Shown: positions 45,634-56,465 of the stretch, piece by piece
How positions within the stretch are numbered: the first letter of the stretch is position 1
Layout of the letters: each line of letters begins with the position of its first letter
From: Methyloversatilis thermotolerans
GTDB taxonomy: Bacteria > Pseudomonadota > Gammaproteobacteria > Burkholderiales > Rhodocyclaceae
Length of the DNA stretch: 64,000 nucleotides
Reading direction: 5' to 3'
Assembly (NCBI RefSeq): GCF_000372885.1
Contig: NZ_KB889967.1
Coordinates: forward strand, 2,414,655 to 2,478,654
The notes under the pieces: generated by a model
Database searches by the model: none
What the model was told of the DNA's origin: nothing
What the model saw: only the letters and a program-made list of their open reading frames with translations
Made by a program: the position numbers and the translations under genes

Positions 45634-46650
45634 ATGACGATCAAGGTTGCGATCAATGGTTACGGCCGCATCGGCCGCAATGTGCTGCGTGCCCATTACG
45701 AAGGCGGCAAGCGTCACGACATCGAGATCGTCGCCATCAACGACCTCGGCGATCCGAAGACGAACGCCCATCTGACGCAATACGACACGGCGCACGGCAA
45801 GTTCCCGGGCACGGTGAGCGTCGATGGCGACCATATGGTGGTCAATGGCGACAGGATCCGCGTGCTGGCCAACCGCAATCCCGCCGAGCTGCCGTGGGGC
45901 GAACTGGGCGTCGATGTGGTGATGGAGTGCACCGGCTTCTTCACCAGCAAGGAAAAAGCCTCGGCCCACCTGAAGGGCGGCGCGAAGAAGGTGATCATTT
46001 CCGCGCCGGGCGGCAAGGATGTCGACGCCACCGTGGTCTATGGCGTGAACCACGGCGTACTGAAAGCGAGCGACACGGTCATTTCGAACGCAAGCTGCAC
46101 CACCAACTGCCTGGCCCCGCTGGTCAAGCCGCTGAACGACAGGATAGGCGTGGAAACCGGTCTGATGACCACCATTCATGCCTTCACCAACGACCAGGTG
46201 CTGACCGACGTCTATCACGAAGATCTGCGCCGCGCGCGCAGCGCAACGCAGTCCATGATTCCCACCAAGACCGGCGCCGCCGCCGCGGTCGGTCTGGTGC
46301 TGCCGGAACTGAATGGCAAGCTGGATGGTTTCGCCATCCGCGTGCCCACCATCAATGTGTCGGTGGTGGACCTCACCTTCACCGCCCGGCGCGCCACCAC
46401 GGTCGATGAAGTGAACGCCGTGCTGAAGGCCGCGTCGGAAGGCGAGCTGGCCGGCATCCTCGGCTACAACACGCTGCCGCTGGTGAGCATCGACTTCAAC
46501 CATGACCCGCGCTCCAGCGTGTTCGACTCGACGCAGACCCGCGTGTCGCCGGACGGCAAGCTGGTCAAGGTGCTGTCCTGGTACGACAACGAGTGGGGCT
46601 TTTCCAACCGCATGCTGGACACCACGGTCGCGCTGATGAGCGCCAAGTAA
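45634..46650 (+). CDS. gap: Glyceraldehyde-3-phosphate dehydrogenase, type I
   Basis: A 338-residue glycolytic/Calvin-cycle enzyme. NAD-binding [10 protein letters not shown], then [13 protein letters not shown]; active site SNASCTTNC with catalytic Cys, and the C-terminal [13 protein letters not shown]. Asp at the end of the second strand (IND) favours NAD over NADP. GAGGGAG upstream of the ATG at 45634. A strong terminator follows, so pgk may be transcribed partly on its own. Confidence 0.96.
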   Translation: MTIKVAINGYGRIGRNVLRAHYEGGKRHDIEIVAINDLGDPKTNAHLTQYDTAHGKFPGTVSVDGDHMVVNGDRIRVLANRNPAELPWGELGVDVVMECTGFFTSKEKASAHLKGGAKKVIISAPGGKDVDATVVYGVNHGVLKASDTVISNASCTTNCLAPLVKPLNDRIGVETGLMTTIHAFTNDQVLTDVYHEDLRRARSATQSMIPTKTGAAAAVGLVLPELNGKLDGFAIRVPTINVSVVDLTFTARRATTVDEVNAVLKAASEGELAGILGYNTLPLVSIDFNHDPRSSVFDSTQTRVSPDGKLVKVLSWYDNEWGFSNRMLDTTVALMSAK

Positions 46651-46666
46651 GGATATCGCGGCGACC

Positions 46667-46711
46667 AAGCGGGGCCGGGGACATCAGCCGTCCCTGCCCC
46701 GCTTCGTTTTT
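46667..46711 (+). terminator. Rho-independent terminator between gap and pgk
   Basis: A long stem AAGCGGGGC / GCCCCGCTT with an inner GGGAC / GTCCC, loop of 7 nt, followed by CG and five T. It lies inside a co-directional gene run, so it should set relative levels of gap and pgk. Confidence 0.8.
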
Positions 46712-46759
46712 CCCGTTCCCGAAAATCCACTCGATCACGCACCTCGCGGAGGATTCACG

Positions 46760-47926
46760 ATGCAGTTCAAGCGACTTTCCGATCTCGACCTCAAGGGCAA
46801 GCGGGTGTTCATCCGCTCCGACCTGAACGTGCCGCAGGACGACGCCGGCAACATCACCGAAGACACGCGCATCCGCGCCTCGCTGCCGGCCATACGCGCC
46901 GCCCGCGACGCGGGCGCTGCCGTCATGGTCACCTCTCATCTGGGCCGTCCCACCGAGGGCGACCTGAAGTCCGAGGATTCGCTGGCGCCGATCGCGCGCC
47001 GCATGTCCGAACTGCTGGGCTTCGACGTGAAGCTGGTGAGCAACTGGGTGGACGGCGTGCAGGTCGCGCCGGGCGAAGTCGTGCTGCTCGAGAACTGCCG
47101 CGCCAACAAGGGCGAGAAGAAGTGCGACGAGGCGCTGTCGAAGAAACTCGCCGCGCTGTGCGACATCTGGGTGAATGACGCCTTCGGCACCGCGCATCGG
47201 GCGGAAGCCACCACCTACGGCATGGGGCAGTACGCGCCGGTCGCCTGCGCCGGTCCGCTGATGGCCAGCGAACTGGATGCGCTGGGCCGTGCGCTGGGTC
47301 AGCCGGCGCGGCCGCTGCTCGCCATCGTCGCCGGCTCCAAGGTATCGACCAAGCTCACGCTGCTGGAGAACCTGGCCGACAAGGTGGATCAACTCATTGT
47401 CGGCGGCGGCATCGCCAACACCTTCCTGCTCGCCGCGGGCAAGAAGATCGGCAAGTCGCTGGCGGAACCTGATCTGGTCGACGCGGCCAAGCGCGTGATG
47501 GCCAAGACGAAGGTGCCGCTGCCGGAAGACGTGGTGTGCGCCAAGTCCTTTGCCGCCGACGCCGACGCGACGGTGAAATCCGTCGATGAGGTGGCCGACG
47601 ACGACATGATCCTGGACATCGGCCCGAAAGCGGCCGCCAGTCTGGCGGAAGCCCTGAAGTCAGCCGGCACCGTGGTGTGGAACGGCCCGGTCGGCGTATT
47701 CGAATTCGACGCCTTCGGTCGTGGCACCGAAACCCTGGCCCGCGCGATCGCGGAATCCACGGCATTTTCCATCGCCGGAGGTGGCGACACGCTCGCCGCC
47801 ATCGCAAAATACGGCATCGCCGATCAGGTGAGCTATATCTCGACCGGCGGCGGCGCCTTCCTCGAATTCCTCGAGGGCAAGACGCTGCCGGCCGTCGACA
47901 TCCTGCAGCGGCGTGCCCGGAACTGA
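46760..47926 (+). CDS. pgk: Phosphoglycerate kinase
   Basis: A 388-residue kinase. N-domain [20 protein letters not shown] and SHLGRPTEG substrate sites, hinge and nucleotide-binding ILDIGPKAA, and the [13 protein letters not shown] motif near the end are all intact. CGCGGAGG precedes the ATG at 46760. It lies between the gap terminator and pyk (36 bp). Confidence 0.96.
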   Translation: MQFKRLSDLDLKGKRVFIRSDLNVPQDDAGNITEDTRIRASLPAIRAARDAGAAVMVTSHLGRPTEGDLKSEDSLAPIARRMSELLGFDVKLVSNWVDGVQVAPGEVVLLENCRANKGEKKCDEALSKKLAALCDIWVNDAFGTAHRAEATTYGMGQYAPVACAGPLMASELDALGRALGQPARPLLAIVAGSKVSTKLTLLENLADKVDQLIVGGGIANTFLLAAGKKIGKSLAEPDLVDAAKRVMAKTKVPLPEDVVCAKSFAADADATVKSVDEVADDDMILDIGPKAAASLAEALKSAGTVVWNGPVGVFEFDAFGRGTETLARAIAESTAFSIAGGGDTLAAIAKYGIADQVSYISTGGGAFLEFLEGKTLPAVDILQRRARN

Positions 47927-47962
47927 AACCCACAAGAACCTGATAACGGAGACTGCCCAGCC

Positions 47963-49411
47963 ATGCATCGCTTCACCAAGATTGTCGCCACACTCGGCCC
48001 CGCATCCAGTGACCCGGCCACGCTGACCCGGCTGGTCGAAGCCGGCGTCGATGTCGTGCGGCTGAATTTTTCGCATGGCAAGGCGGAGGATCACCGCGCA
48101 CGTGTCGAGGCGCTGCACGCAGCGGTCGCCAAGGTGGGGCGAACGGTGGGCGTGATGGCCGACCTGCAGGGACCGAAGATCCGCGTCGGCAAGTTTGCCG
48201 GCAGCAAGGTGTTGCTGAAGGCCGGGCAGACCTTCGTGTTCGACATCGAATGCCCGCTCGGCGACGCCGAACGCGTCGGCCTCGATTACCCGGAACTGGT
48301 GAATGACGTCGAGCCGGGTGCCGTGCTGCTGCTGGACGATGGCCGCATCGTGATGGACGTGAAGTCGGTCAGCGACACGCAGATCCACTGCATCGTGCGC
48401 CACGGCGGCGAGCTGTCCAACAACAAGGGCATCAACCGCCAGGGCGGCGGCCTGTCGGCGCCGGCGCTGACGCCCAAGGACATGGAAGACATCAAGATCG
48501 CGGCGTCGCTGAACGTGGACTATGTCGCGGTAAGCTTCCCGAAGAGCGGCGACGACATGCGCCAGGCGCGCGAACTGCTGCGCGCCGCCGGCTCCAATGC
48601 GCTGTTGATCGCCAAGATCGAGCGGGTGGAAGCCATTCCGGCGCTGGAGGAAATCCTCGAAGCATCGGATGGCGCGATGGTGGCGCGCGGCGACCTCGCG
48701 GTCGAGGTGGGCGACGCTGCGGTGCCGGCCATGCAGAAGCGCATCATTCGCGTATCGCGCGAAATGAACAAGCTGGTGATCACGGCGACCCAGATGATGG
48801 AATCCATGATCCACAGCCCGGTGCCTACGCGCGCCGAAGTGTCGGACGTGGCCAACGCGGTGCTCGACGGCACGGACGCCGTCATGTTGTCGGCGGAAAC
48901 CGCCTCCGGCCAGTATCCGGTGGAAACGGTCGAGGCGATGAGCCGCATCTGCGTCGAAGCGGAGAAGTCGGCAGAGGTCAAGCTCGACCAGGAATTCCTG
49001 CAGCGCGTGTTCACCCGCATCGACCAGTCGATCGCGATGGCCGCCCTGTTCTCGGCCTTCCACCTCAAGGTGAAGGCGATCGCGACGCTGACCCAGTCGG
49101 GCTCGACCTCGCTGTGGATGTCGCGGCTGAACAGCGGCGTGCCGATCTACGCGCTGACACCCGAAGTGCGCACTCGTTACAAATTGTCGATGTATCGCGG
49201 CGTGACACCGCTCATGATCAAGCTGGATGCCGACGCGGACCGCGACCGCATGCTGATCGACGCCGAGGCCGAGCTGCTGCGCGCAGGCGTGGTCAAGGTC
49301 GGCGACCTCATCGTGATGTCCTTCGGCGAGCCTATCGGCGTGCCGGGCGGTACCAATACACTGAAAATCGTCAAGGTCGGGGAGTATCGTCAACTCTCCT
49401 CCGTAATCTGA
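47963..49411 (+). CDS. pyk: Pyruvate kinase
   Basis: A 482-residue enzyme making pyruvate and ATP. Start HRFTKIVATLGPAS, substrate loop VRLNFSHG, active-site LLIAKIERVEAI (catalytic Lys), metal site DGAMVARGDLAVEVG, TQMMESM, and a C-terminal allosteric domain from ~350. This PykA-like form is common in Betaproteobacteria. A pyruvate kinase within a cbb/glycolytic run is usual in the group. Confidence 0.95.
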   Translation: MHRFTKIVATLGPASSDPATLTRLVEAGVDVVRLNFSHGKAEDHRARVEALHAAVAKVGRTVGVMADLQGPKIRVGKFAGSKVLLKAGQTFVFDIECPLGDAERVGLDYPELVNDVEPGAVLLLDDGRIVMDVKSVSDTQIHCIVRHGGELSNNKGINRQGGGLSAPALTPKDMEDIKIAASLNVDYVAVSFPKSGDDMRQARELLRAAGSNALLIAKIERVEAIPALEEILEASDGAMVARGDLAVEVGDAAVPAMQKRIIRVSREMNKLVITATQMMESMIHSPVPTRAEVSDVANAVLDGTDAVMLSAETASGQYPVETVEAMSRICVEAEKSAEVKLDQEFLQRVFTRIDQSIAMAALFSAFHLKVKAIATLTQSGSTSLWMSRLNSGVPIYALTPEVRTRYKLSMYRGVTPLMIKLDADADRDRMLIDAEAELLRAGVVKVGDLIVMSFGEPIGVPGGTNTLKIVKVGEYRQLSSVI

Positions 49412-49435
49412 TCCGAACCCTGCAGGAGATCACCC

Positions 49436-50500
49436 ATGCCCCTGGTATCCATGCGCCAACTGCTGGACCACGCCGCCGAAAACGGTTACGGCCTGCCGGC
49501 CTTCAACGTGAACAACCTGGAACAGGTCCAGGCGGTCATGAGCGCGGCCGACGAAGTCGGCGCACCGGTCATCCTCCAGGCCAGTGCCGGCGCCCGAAAA
49601 TACGCCGGCGAGTCCTTCGTCAAGCATCTCATCCAGGCCGCAACCGAAGCCTGGCCGCACATCCCGCTGGTGATGCACCAGGACCACGGCACCAGTCCCA
49701 AGGTGTGCCAGGGCGCCCTGGCACTGGGTTTCGGCTCGGTCATGATGGATGGTTCGCTGATGGAGGACGGCAAGACGCCCGCCTCTTTCGACTACAACGT
49801 CGAAGTCACCCGCACCGTGGTCGACATGGCGCACAAGGTGGGCGCGACGGTGGAAGGCGAGCTGGGCTGCCTGGGCAACCTGGAAACCGGTGAAGCAGGC
49901 GAGGAAGACGGTATCGGCGCCGAAGGCAAGCTGGACCACAGCCAGATGCTGACCGATCCGGAAGAAGCCGCGGTGTTCGTCAAGGCCACCCAGCTTGACG
50001 CGCTGGCCATCGCCATCGGTACCAGCCATGGCGCCTACAAGTTCAGCCGCAAGCCGACCGGCGACATCCTGGCCATTTCCCGCGTCAAGGAAATCCACGC
50101 CCGCATTCCGAACACCCATCTGGTGATGCACGGCTCGTCCAGCGTGCCGCAGGACCTGCTGGACATCATCAACCAGTACGGTGGAAGGATGAAGCAGACC
50201 TATGGCGTGCCGGTGCCGGAAATCCAGGAAGCGATCAAGTACGGCGTGCGCAAGATCAATATCGACACCGACATCCGCATGGCGATGACCGGCGCCGTGC
50301 GCAAGTTCATGGCCGAGAACCCGGACAAGTTCGACATGCGCGAATGGATGAAGCCGGCGCGCGAAGCCGCCAAGGCCGTGTGCAAGCAGCGCTATCTCGA
50401 ATTCGGCTGCGAAGGCCAGGCGCCGAAGATCAAGGCCATCCCGCTCGATGAAATGGCCCGCCGCTACGTGGCCGGCGAACTTGCACAGACCGTGAACTGA
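49436..50500 (+). CDS. fba: Fructose-bisphosphate aldolase class II
   Basis: A 354-residue zinc aldolase of the CbbA type. It shows [15 protein letters not shown] (zinc and substrate-site His/Asp), [19 protein letters not shown] and the C-terminal [15 protein letters not shown]; also [13 protein letters not shown] before the ATG at 49436. Acts in glycolysis/gluconeogenesis and in the Calvin cycle with sedoheptulose bisphosphate. It is 24 bp after pyk and 20 bp before purC. Confidence 0.96.
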   Translation: MPLVSMRQLLDHAAENGYGLPAFNVNNLEQVQAVMSAADEVGAPVILQASAGARKYAGESFVKHLIQAATEAWPHIPLVMHQDHGTSPKVCQGALALGFGSVMMDGSLMEDGKTPASFDYNVEVTRTVVDMAHKVGATVEGELGCLGNLETGEAGEEDGIGAEGKLDHSQMLTDPEEAAVFVKATQLDALAIAIGTSHGAYKFSRKPTGDILAISRVKEIHARIPNTHLVMHGSSSVPQDLLDIINQYGGRMKQTYGVPVPEIQEAIKYGVRKINIDTDIRMAMTGAVRKFMAENPDKFDMREWMKPAREAAKAVCKQRYLEFGCEGQAPKIKAIPLDEMARRYVAGELAQTVN

Positions 50501-50520
50501 ACCCTGCACTCCGAACCGAA

Positions 50521-51402
50521 ATGGCCGACGCACTGTTCGAATCCAGCATCAAGAGCCTGCCGTTGATCGCCCGCGGCAAGGTCCGTGACATCTACGCGAT
50601 CGACGACGACAGGATGCTCATCGTCACCACCGATCGCCTGTCGGCGTTCGATGTCATCCTGCCCGACCCGATACCCGGCAAGGGCAAGGTGCTGACGGCG
50701 GTATCCAATTTCTGGTTCGCGAAGCTGGCTTCGGTGTCGCCCAACCACCTGACCGGCATCGCGCCGGAAACGGTGGTGAGCGCCGACGAACGCGATCAGG
50801 TCAGCGACCGCGCCATCGTCGTGCGCCGGCTCAAGCCGCTGCCGATCGAGGCCGTCGTGCGCGGCTACCTCATCGGTTCGGGCTGGGGCGACTACTCGCG
50901 TACCGGCGCGGTGTGCGGCGTACAACTGCCGCACGGCCTGCGCATGGCTTCCCGCTTGCCTTCGCCCATCTTCACGCCGGCGACCAAGGCGGCGGTCGGC
51001 GATCACGACGAGAACATCAGTTACGAACGCACGGTGGAACTGATAGGCGCCGACCTGGCTGCCCAGGTACGCGATACGGCGATCGCGCTGTACAGCGCCG
51101 CCGCGGACTACGCGAAGAGCCGCGGCATCATCATCGCCGATACCAAGTTCGAATTCGGTCTCGACAAGGACGGCCGGCTCATCCTGATCGACGAGGCGCT
51201 GACGCCCGATTCGTCGCGCTTCTGGCCCGCCGACCAATACCAGGAAGGCAGCAATCCGCCCTCCTTCGACAAGCAGTTCGTGCGCGACTATCTCGAGACG
51301 CTGGACTGGAACAAGACCGCCCCGGGCCCGCGCCTGCCGGCGGACATCATCGAGCGCACCGGCGACAAGTACCGCGAGGCGCTGGCCCGTCTGGTCGGTT
51401 GA
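50521..51402 (+). CDS. purC: SAICAR synthetase
   Basis: A 293-residue purine-biosynthesis ligase joining aspartate to CAIR with [30 protein letters not shown] is split by the usual loop; also [25 protein letters not shown] and [12 protein letters not shown] with [14 protein letters not shown]. Length matches the long (Bacteroides/yeast-like) type common in betaproteobacteria. It is the last gene of the fba run; the convergent histidine kinase gene lies 30 bp away. Confidence 0.96.
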   Translation: MADALFESSIKSLPLIARGKVRDIYAIDDDRMLIVTTDRLSAFDVILPDPIPGKGKVLTAVSNFWFAKLASVSPNHLTGIAPETVVSADERDQVSDRAIVVRRLKPLPIEAVVRGYLIGSGWGDYSRTGAVCGVQLPHGLRMASRLPSPIFTPATKAAVGDHDENISYERTVELIGADLAAQVRDTAIALYSAAADYAKSRGIIIADTKFEFGLDKDGRLILIDEALTPDSSRFWPADQYQEGSNPPSFDKQFVRDYLETLDWNKTAPGPRLPADIIERTGDKYREALARLVG

Positions 51403-51431
51403 GGGCGGTTGCGCTGTCCTTGGCGCATGGC

Positions 51432-54119
51432 TCAGGTACCGGTGCGCGGCATGCTGCCGTCCCGCCCGTTCATCAACCGGAACGGAGCGCCGCCCTTCCC
51501 CTCGGGCGGGCAGTAGTGTTCGAGCGTGAAGCGGAAGGTCGCGCCGCGCCCCGGCGCCGCATCGACCGACACCCTGCCGCCATGCCTTTCGACGATACGC
51601 TTGACGATGGCCAATCCCACTCCGGTGCCGGGGAATTCCTCGGCACCGTGCATGCGCTGGAATACCCCGAACAGCCGTTCGGCATAGGCAGGGTCGAAAC
51701 CGACGCCGTTGTCGCGTACGCACAAGGCCGCCGGCTGTTGCGTCCTGTCCGCGAATACCTCGACGCGTGACTGGCTGTTGCGCGACGAAAACTTCAGTGC
51801 GTTGCCCACGAGGTTCGCGAATACCTGCCGCAGCATGGCCGCATCGCCGCGGGCCGTCCCCAGCCGCGCAACATCCACCTGCGCCGCGGGATACTGCTCG
51901 ATCAGATCGGCGACGACAGATGCCACCAGCGCGTCCAGATCGATATCGCCGTAGGCGAGATCGATGCGCGATACCCGCGAGAAATGCAGGATGTCGTCTA
52001 TCAGCAGGCCCATGCGGGTGGCGCCCCGCTGTATGCGCGACAGCATGTCGCGCCCCTCCTCGTCCAGAGCCGCTCCTGCATGTTCGGTCAGCAGATGGGC
52101 GAAACCGTTGATTGCCCGCAGCGGGGTGCGCAGGTCGTGCGACACCGAGTAGGAGAAGGCCTCCAGTTCGCCATTGGCCTGTTCGAGCAAGGCCGTGCGT
52201 TCGGCCACGCGACGTTCCAGCGATTCGTTCAGCTCATGCAGCTGCCGCTCACTCAGATCGCGCTCGAGTGCCAGCCGTGCGATATCCACCAGTCGTTCGA
52301 GCAGCATTTCGTCGGTGCGTGACGGACGTCGCGGACGCTCATGCGCAACGACAAGACCGCCATGCACCGTTCCGTCCTGCAGGGCCAGAGGGAACGCCCA
52401 CACGGCCTGCAGGCCCTCCCGCAACAACGCATTCCGGCTGTTGCCGGCGAATGACTCTTCGTTCAGATCGCCGCAGATCAGCCCCCGTCCGGCCAGCAAC
52501 GCGCTGCGCAGAGCGTCGTTGCCATCAAGTTCCTGCAATTGCGCCCGTCCGCCGCCCGACAGGTGCGGGGCGATCAGACGGCAGGACGCTTCGCCTGCAA
52601 ACAGCATGACCACCGCACGGGTCCGGTCATCGAGCAGTTCGGACAGTAGCAGGGTCAGGCGCAGCATGACTTCCTCCAGTGGCGTGCCACTGGCGATCAG
52701 CGACAGCAACTCGCGCTCCGCCGCGTCGATCAGCTCAAGCCGCTTGCGCACGCTCACGTCAGCCACGGTTCCGACCACGCGCCGGCTGCGGCCCTTGGCA
52801 TCGCGCTGCGCGACGCCGCGCAGCAGGAACCAGCGATAGTCTCCATCGGCGTGGCGCATGCGGATCTCGTGTTCGAAGTGGTCGCTGCGTCCCTTCAGAT
52901 GATCCGCCAGCGCGGCCGACCACGCCCGCCTGTCGTCCGGATGTATGCCGGACACGAACTCGCGCACCTTCACGCGACGTCCGCCGGCGTCGTAACCCAT
53001 GATCTGCGACAGACGCGGCGACATGTACATGCGGTCGCTCGGCGCCATCCACTCCGCCAGCCCTTCGTTCATGCCGCGCAAGGCCAGCGCGTAGCGCTGC
53101 TCGCTCGCCCGCAGCGCCCGCTCGGCACGGATGCGTGCGGTCAGGTCCGAATACGAAGCAACCAGCGCATAAGGGCGCGCGGCGCCGGCATGGAACAGCG
53201 GGTGGGTATTGACATTGAGCCAGCGCACCTGGCCCGCGGCATCCTCGGCACCGATCACCAGATCGCGCAATGCGCGGCCATCGGCAAGCGATCTGACCAC
53301 CGGATGCATGTCGCGCGCCAGCGCGTGGCCTTGCTCGTCCCACAGCCGCACTTCGCGGCCATTCCGCATCAGTCCCGCGTGTGCGGCATCGAGCCAGTCG
53401 CAGGCCTGTCCCTGCCGGTTGCTGGTAACGACGCTGGCCCGCGCGTCGTACAGCACCACCGCTTCCGACAGTGACCCGAGCAGCACGCGAAAGCGCTCCT
53501 CGCTGGCACTGAGTGAACGCTGGGCCTGCTTCTGAGCGGTGACATCGTGCGCAATCACCAGCAGGGCAGCCTGACCATCGAGCGTGATCGCACGCGCCGA
53601 CGCGGAAATCCAGTGCACCGCGCCATCGTGCCGCCGCAACGGCATTTCGACATCGTCGAGATTGCGTGCCTCGAGCAGCAGGCGCGTCAGGTTGAACTTG
53701 TCCTGCGGCGTCAGACAAAAATCCATCAGTGCGCGCGAAACAAGCTGTTCCGGCGGCTCGTCGGCCAGGACGGCGAGCGCCTTGTTCAGCACCTTGATGC
53801 GGCCCTCGGGGAGGCTGAGCACGCAAGCCGGAAGAGGCAGTTCCTGCAGCACATCGGAAAAGCCCGGACCGGGCGATGCGGCATGCATGGTTTCCGGCTG
53901 CGAAGCCGCCCCCAGCCAGCGTCGTCCAGCCAGGGAGAGCAGTGCGCCGCAGCAAATGCACCACGCGCCCCACGCGAGCATCGCGGGCCATCCCTGCGGA
54001 TAGCACAGTGCGAATCCGGGCAAAGCGATTGCGGTCAGTCCGGCAGCCAGCGCCGGACGCGAAATGTCCAGCCGCTGTGACGCGGGCGGACTGTGCGGAA
54101 GGCCTCGTGACAAGGTCAT
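51432..54119 (-). CDS. Multi-PAS/GAF sensor histidine kinase
   Basis: An 895-residue kinase. The N-terminus has one or two hydrophobic segments (about 24-68), then three PAS domains (approximately 85-205, 210-330 and 335-465, each followed by a PAC), a GAF-like segment (~475-625), a coiled coil and a HisKA dimerization domain with the phosphorylated His in FSYSVSHDLRTPLRAINGF. The HATPase domain has an N-box NLVGNALKFSSRN and G boxes (DNGVGF, GTGVGLAIVKRI). There is no receiver. The start is ATG 54119, with GGAGAGG directly before it; an earlier ATG at 54164 is possible. No response regulator is adjacent (orphan). The layout resembles phytochrome-like kinases without the chromophore domain. 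Confidence 0.88.
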   Translation of the reverse strand: MTLSRGLPHSPPASQRLDISRPALAAGLTAIALPGFALCYPQGWPAMLAWGAWCICCGALLSLAGRRWLGAASQPETMHAASPGPGFSDVLQELPLPACVLSLPEGRIKVLNKALAVLADEPPEQLVSRALMDFCLTPQDKFNLTRLLLEARNLDDVEMPLRRHDGAVHWISASARAITLDGQAALLVIAHDVTAQKQAQRSLSASEERFRVLLGSLSEAVVLYDARASVVTSNRQGQACDWLDAAHAGLMRNGREVRLWDEQGHALARDMHPVVRSLADGRALRDLVIGAEDAAGQVRWLNVNTHPLFHAGAARPYALVASYSDLTARIRAERALRASEQRYALALRGMNEGLAEWMAPSDRMYMSPRLSQIMGYDAGGRRVKVREFVSGIHPDDRRAWSAALADHLKGRSDHFEHEIRMRHADGDYRWFLLRGVAQRDAKGRSRRVVGTVADVSVRKRLELIDAAERELLSLIASGTPLEEVMLRLTLLLSELLDDRTRAVVMLFAGEASCRLIAPHLSGGGRAQLQELDGNDALRSALLAGRGLICGDLNEESFAGNSRNALLREGLQAVWAFPLALQDGTVHGGLVVAHERPRRPSRTDEMLLERLVDIARLALERDLSERQLHELNESLERRVAERTALLEQANGELEAFSYSVSHDLRTPLRAINGFAHLLTEHAGAALDEEGRDMLSRIQRGATRMGLLIDDILHFSRVSRIDLAYGDIDLDALVASVVADLIEQYPAAQVDVARLGTARGDAAMLRQVFANLVGNALKFSSRNSQSRVEVFADRTQQPAALCVRDNGVGFDPAYAERLFGVFQRMHGAEEFPGTGVGLAIVKRIVERHGGRVSVDAAPGRGATFRFTLEHYCPPEGKGGAPFRLMNGRDGSMPRTGT

Positions 54120-54382
54120 CCTCTCCTGTATCAGACATGCACGAGCGGGGTTCGGGCTCATCATGGCGGTCCGCCGGACCGCCATGCACAGACGCGGAGC
54201 AAAGATGCCGTGCGAAGCATAGTACAAAGCGATAGACACGAAAAAGTCCGTTTCGTCGCGCGCGCATCGCGCCCCCCACGATATCCGGCCCCGGGCGGCC
54301 TGCTCTGCACGCTGCGCGCCTGTGCTCCGCCACGGCGCACAACAGTCGGAGCACGCGCTGCCCGGTGAGCGATACTGCGCGC

Positions 54383-54808
54383 ATGTCGCACATTCCTGTC
54401 CCGGCTCCCGGTTCCGCGACCCCGTCCGCCCGCATTCGTGACTTTCGCGGTCGGCGCTGGGCGGTGGTGGCCTTGCGCTCGCTGCACCTGGTCGGCGTGG
54501 TGCTCATCGGCTGTGCGCTGCTGACCGCAGACACCCGCGACCATCGCCTGGCCGCCGCCCTGACGCTGGTCAGCGGCCTCGCGATGTATGGCCTCGAGGT
54601 GTGGAGCAAGCCACGGCATGCGGTCGAACTGGCCGGCCTTTTCATTCCGCTCAAGCTGTGCGGCATCGGTGCGATGCTGGTGCTGCCGCAGTTCGCGGCG
54701 CTGCTGTTCTGGCTGCTGCTGGTCACGTCCTCCGTCGTGTCGCATGCGCCGGGCAGCTTCAGGCACATCCGCATCCTGCGGCGACCGGGCCGCCAATCCA
54801 GGGCTTGA
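54383..54808 (+). CDS. Small integral membrane protein, four predicted helices
   Basis: About 141 residues. After a polar N-terminus there are four hydrophobic stretches (near 27-45, 55-75, 82-102, 104-124), joined by short charged loops. A GTG at 54365 is an alternative start; neither has a strong ribosome site. I do not recognise the family. It lies 64 bp before the dksA-like gene on the same strand. Confidence 0.6.
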   Translation: MSHIPVPAPGSATPSARIRDFRGRRWAVVALRSLHLVGVVLIGCALLTADTRDHRLAAALTLVSGLAMYGLEVWSKPRHAVELAGLFIPLKLCGIGAMLVLPQFAALLFWLLLVTSSVVSHAPGSFRHIRILRRPGRQSRA

Positions 54809-54871
54809 CCTCCATCAAGACCCGCGGCAGGTCGCACTGCGAGCATGGGCGCATCAGGAGGGAGGAACATC

Positions 54872-55261
54872 ATGAGTACGCCACCCAGCCCCGCAGATCT
54901 TGGGCACCTCGCCGCACGGCTGCAACAGCGCAGAGATGCGCTGCGTCTTCGCATGACCGATCAGTTGGCCGGGGTCAGCCGCGCGGAACACGCACGCGAG
55001 GTGCTGCTGCAGGACGGTGATGATGCGCCACAGCGCAGTTCGGAGCGGGAAGTGGATCTGGCGCTGACCGATATCGAAACCGTCGAACTGAATGCACTCG
55101 ACGCCGCGCTGCAGCGCATGGCGGAAGGACGGTACGGACTGTGCGAGGACTGCGGGACGGACATTCCGGCAGCGCGTCTGGCAGCGGAACCGGAAGCCTC
55201 ACTGTGCATCGATTGCCAGCGCGCACGCGAACGGGGGCGGGCGCACGGCGCCAGCCTGTGA
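54872..55261 (+). CDS. TraR/DksA-family zinc-finger protein
   Basis: A 129-residue protein with a helical hairpin (about 10-75) and a C-terminal zinc finger C-x2-C...C-x2-C (LCEDCGTDI...LCIDCQRARE). The N-terminal coiled region is shorter than in DksA. The start at 54872 has GGAGGGAGGA upstream. Such proteins can enter the RNA polymerase secondary channel; the acidic tip residues of DksA are not clearly conserved (AREVLLQDGDD). The thioredoxin 2 gene follows at 85 bp. Confidence 0.85.
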   Translation: MSTPPSPADLGHLAARLQQRRDALRLRMTDQLAGVSRAEHAREVLLQDGDDAPQRSSEREVDLALTDIETVELNALDAALQRMAEGRYGLCEDCGTDIPAARLAAEPEASLCIDCQRARERGRAHGASL

Positions 55262-55346
55262 GCGGCGCTTCGAGGACGGCCCGGCCGCTTGCAAAGACAG
55301 GCGGCGATCCCCAGATGCACATTACCGCTTCGCCGGGGAGAACCGC

Positions 55347-55772
55347 ATGCATGTCGTCTGTCCGCATTGCAGCACCGTCAACCGTGTTCCCGAACAGCGC
55401 GCGGGCGATGGCCCGGTCTGCGCGCGCTGCCGCTCACCGCTGCTCGACGCGGCTCCGTTCGCACTGGGTGACCACAACTTCGACACCTATGTGACGCGCT
55501 CCGACCTGCCTGTGCTGGTCGACTTCTGGGCGGACTGGTGCGGCCCCTGCCGTACCATGGCGCCCCAGTTCGCGGCCGCGGCGGCGCAGCGTCCCGGCGT
55601 GCGCTTCGCCAAGGTGGATACCGAAGCCGCACGGCAGACTGCGGCGCGCTTCGCGATCCGCTGCATCCCCAGCCTGCTGCTGTTCCGGAATGGCCGCGAA
55701 ATCGCGCGCCACGCCGGCGCCATCGGCACGCAGGACATCCTGCGCTGGCTGGACCGGCACGGCGCCGCTTAG
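55347..55772 (+). CDS. trxC: Thioredoxin 2
   Basis: A 141-residue thioredoxin with an N-terminal zinc-binding region (CPHC...CARC, residues 5-29) typical of TrxC, then a thioredoxin fold with active site WADWCGPCRTM and the cis-Pro in IRCIPSLLLF. The start ATG at 55347 has GGGGAG seven nt upstream. It reduces disulfides in oxidative stress and is often OxyR-regulated; no OxyR site is evident. It lies beside a zinc-finger DksA-like gene. Confidence 0.95.
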   Translation: MHVVCPHCSTVNRVPEQRAGDGPVCARCRSPLLDAAPFALGDHNFDTYVTRSDLPVLVDFWADWCGPCRTMAPQFAAAAAQRPGVRFAKVDTEAARQTAARFAIRCIPSLLLFRNGREIARHAGAIGTQDILRWLDRHGAA

Positions 55773-55853
55773 AGCCGGCTCATTGCCACGACCGACCCCG
55801 CCGGCATCTGTCGCGGGCCTGCGCGGAACGGCTCACCTGCGATCCGCTGGCAC

Positions 55854-56318
55854 TCACGGCACGACATCACATTCGGTCGCCAGCCAGCGCATGGTCAGCA
55901 TGTCCGACGCGACGAAGCCGTGTCGCGCATAGAAGCGCTGCGCATCGGCATTGACCCGGTCGGTCAGCAGCGTGATGCGCGGGCAGCGTTGCGCACGGGC
56001 GTGCGCGATTGCCGCCTGCAGCAATGCGCTGCCCACACCGTCGCGGCGCGCCCGCGGCGCGACCACCATGTCCTCCAGCAACAGCACACGCTCGCCCAGC
56101 GCGGTGGACACCGTGTACAGCAGATTCACCATGCCCAGCACCTGGCCGTCGCGACGCGCCAGCAGCACGGTGCCCACCCGCGCGTCGTCGATGATCATTG
56201 CCAGTCCGCGCGCCTGCGCCGCCGTGTCGGGCGCGAATTCCGCTTCCTGGGCGAACAGCGTGGCGAGCAGGCCGCACAGGGCCGGAATGTCCTCACGCGT
56301 TGCGGGTTCTATCGTCAT
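55854..56318 (-). CDS. GNAT-family N-acetyltransferase
   Basis: A 154-residue single-domain acetyltransferase. The acetyl-CoA-binding motif A is visible in LLLEDMVVAPRARRDGVGSALLQAAI, followed by the beta-bulge region and DAQRFYARHGF at the end. The start ATG at 56318 is chosen over TTG at 56333. The substrate is unknown. It is convergent with trxC. Confidence 0.85.
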   Translation of the reverse strand: MTIEPATREDIPALCGLLATLFAQEAEFAPDTAAQARGLAMIIDDARVGTVLLARRDGQVLGMVNLLYTVSTALGERVLLLEDMVVAPRARRDGVGSALLQAAIAHARAQRCPRITLLTDRVNADAQRFYARHGFVASDMLTMRWLATECDVVP

Positions 56319-56465
56319 GGCCGTTGCGCGCAAGCCGGTGCTCGCGCAGTGAAGTGACCTGGGCAGACTATACGAAACCGCCGACGGCGAGCGGGTACGG
56401 CGGCCCTGCAGCGCAGGCGAACGCGTGGCCCGGGTACCCGGCTCGCCTTGGGCATCGGCCGCGAG

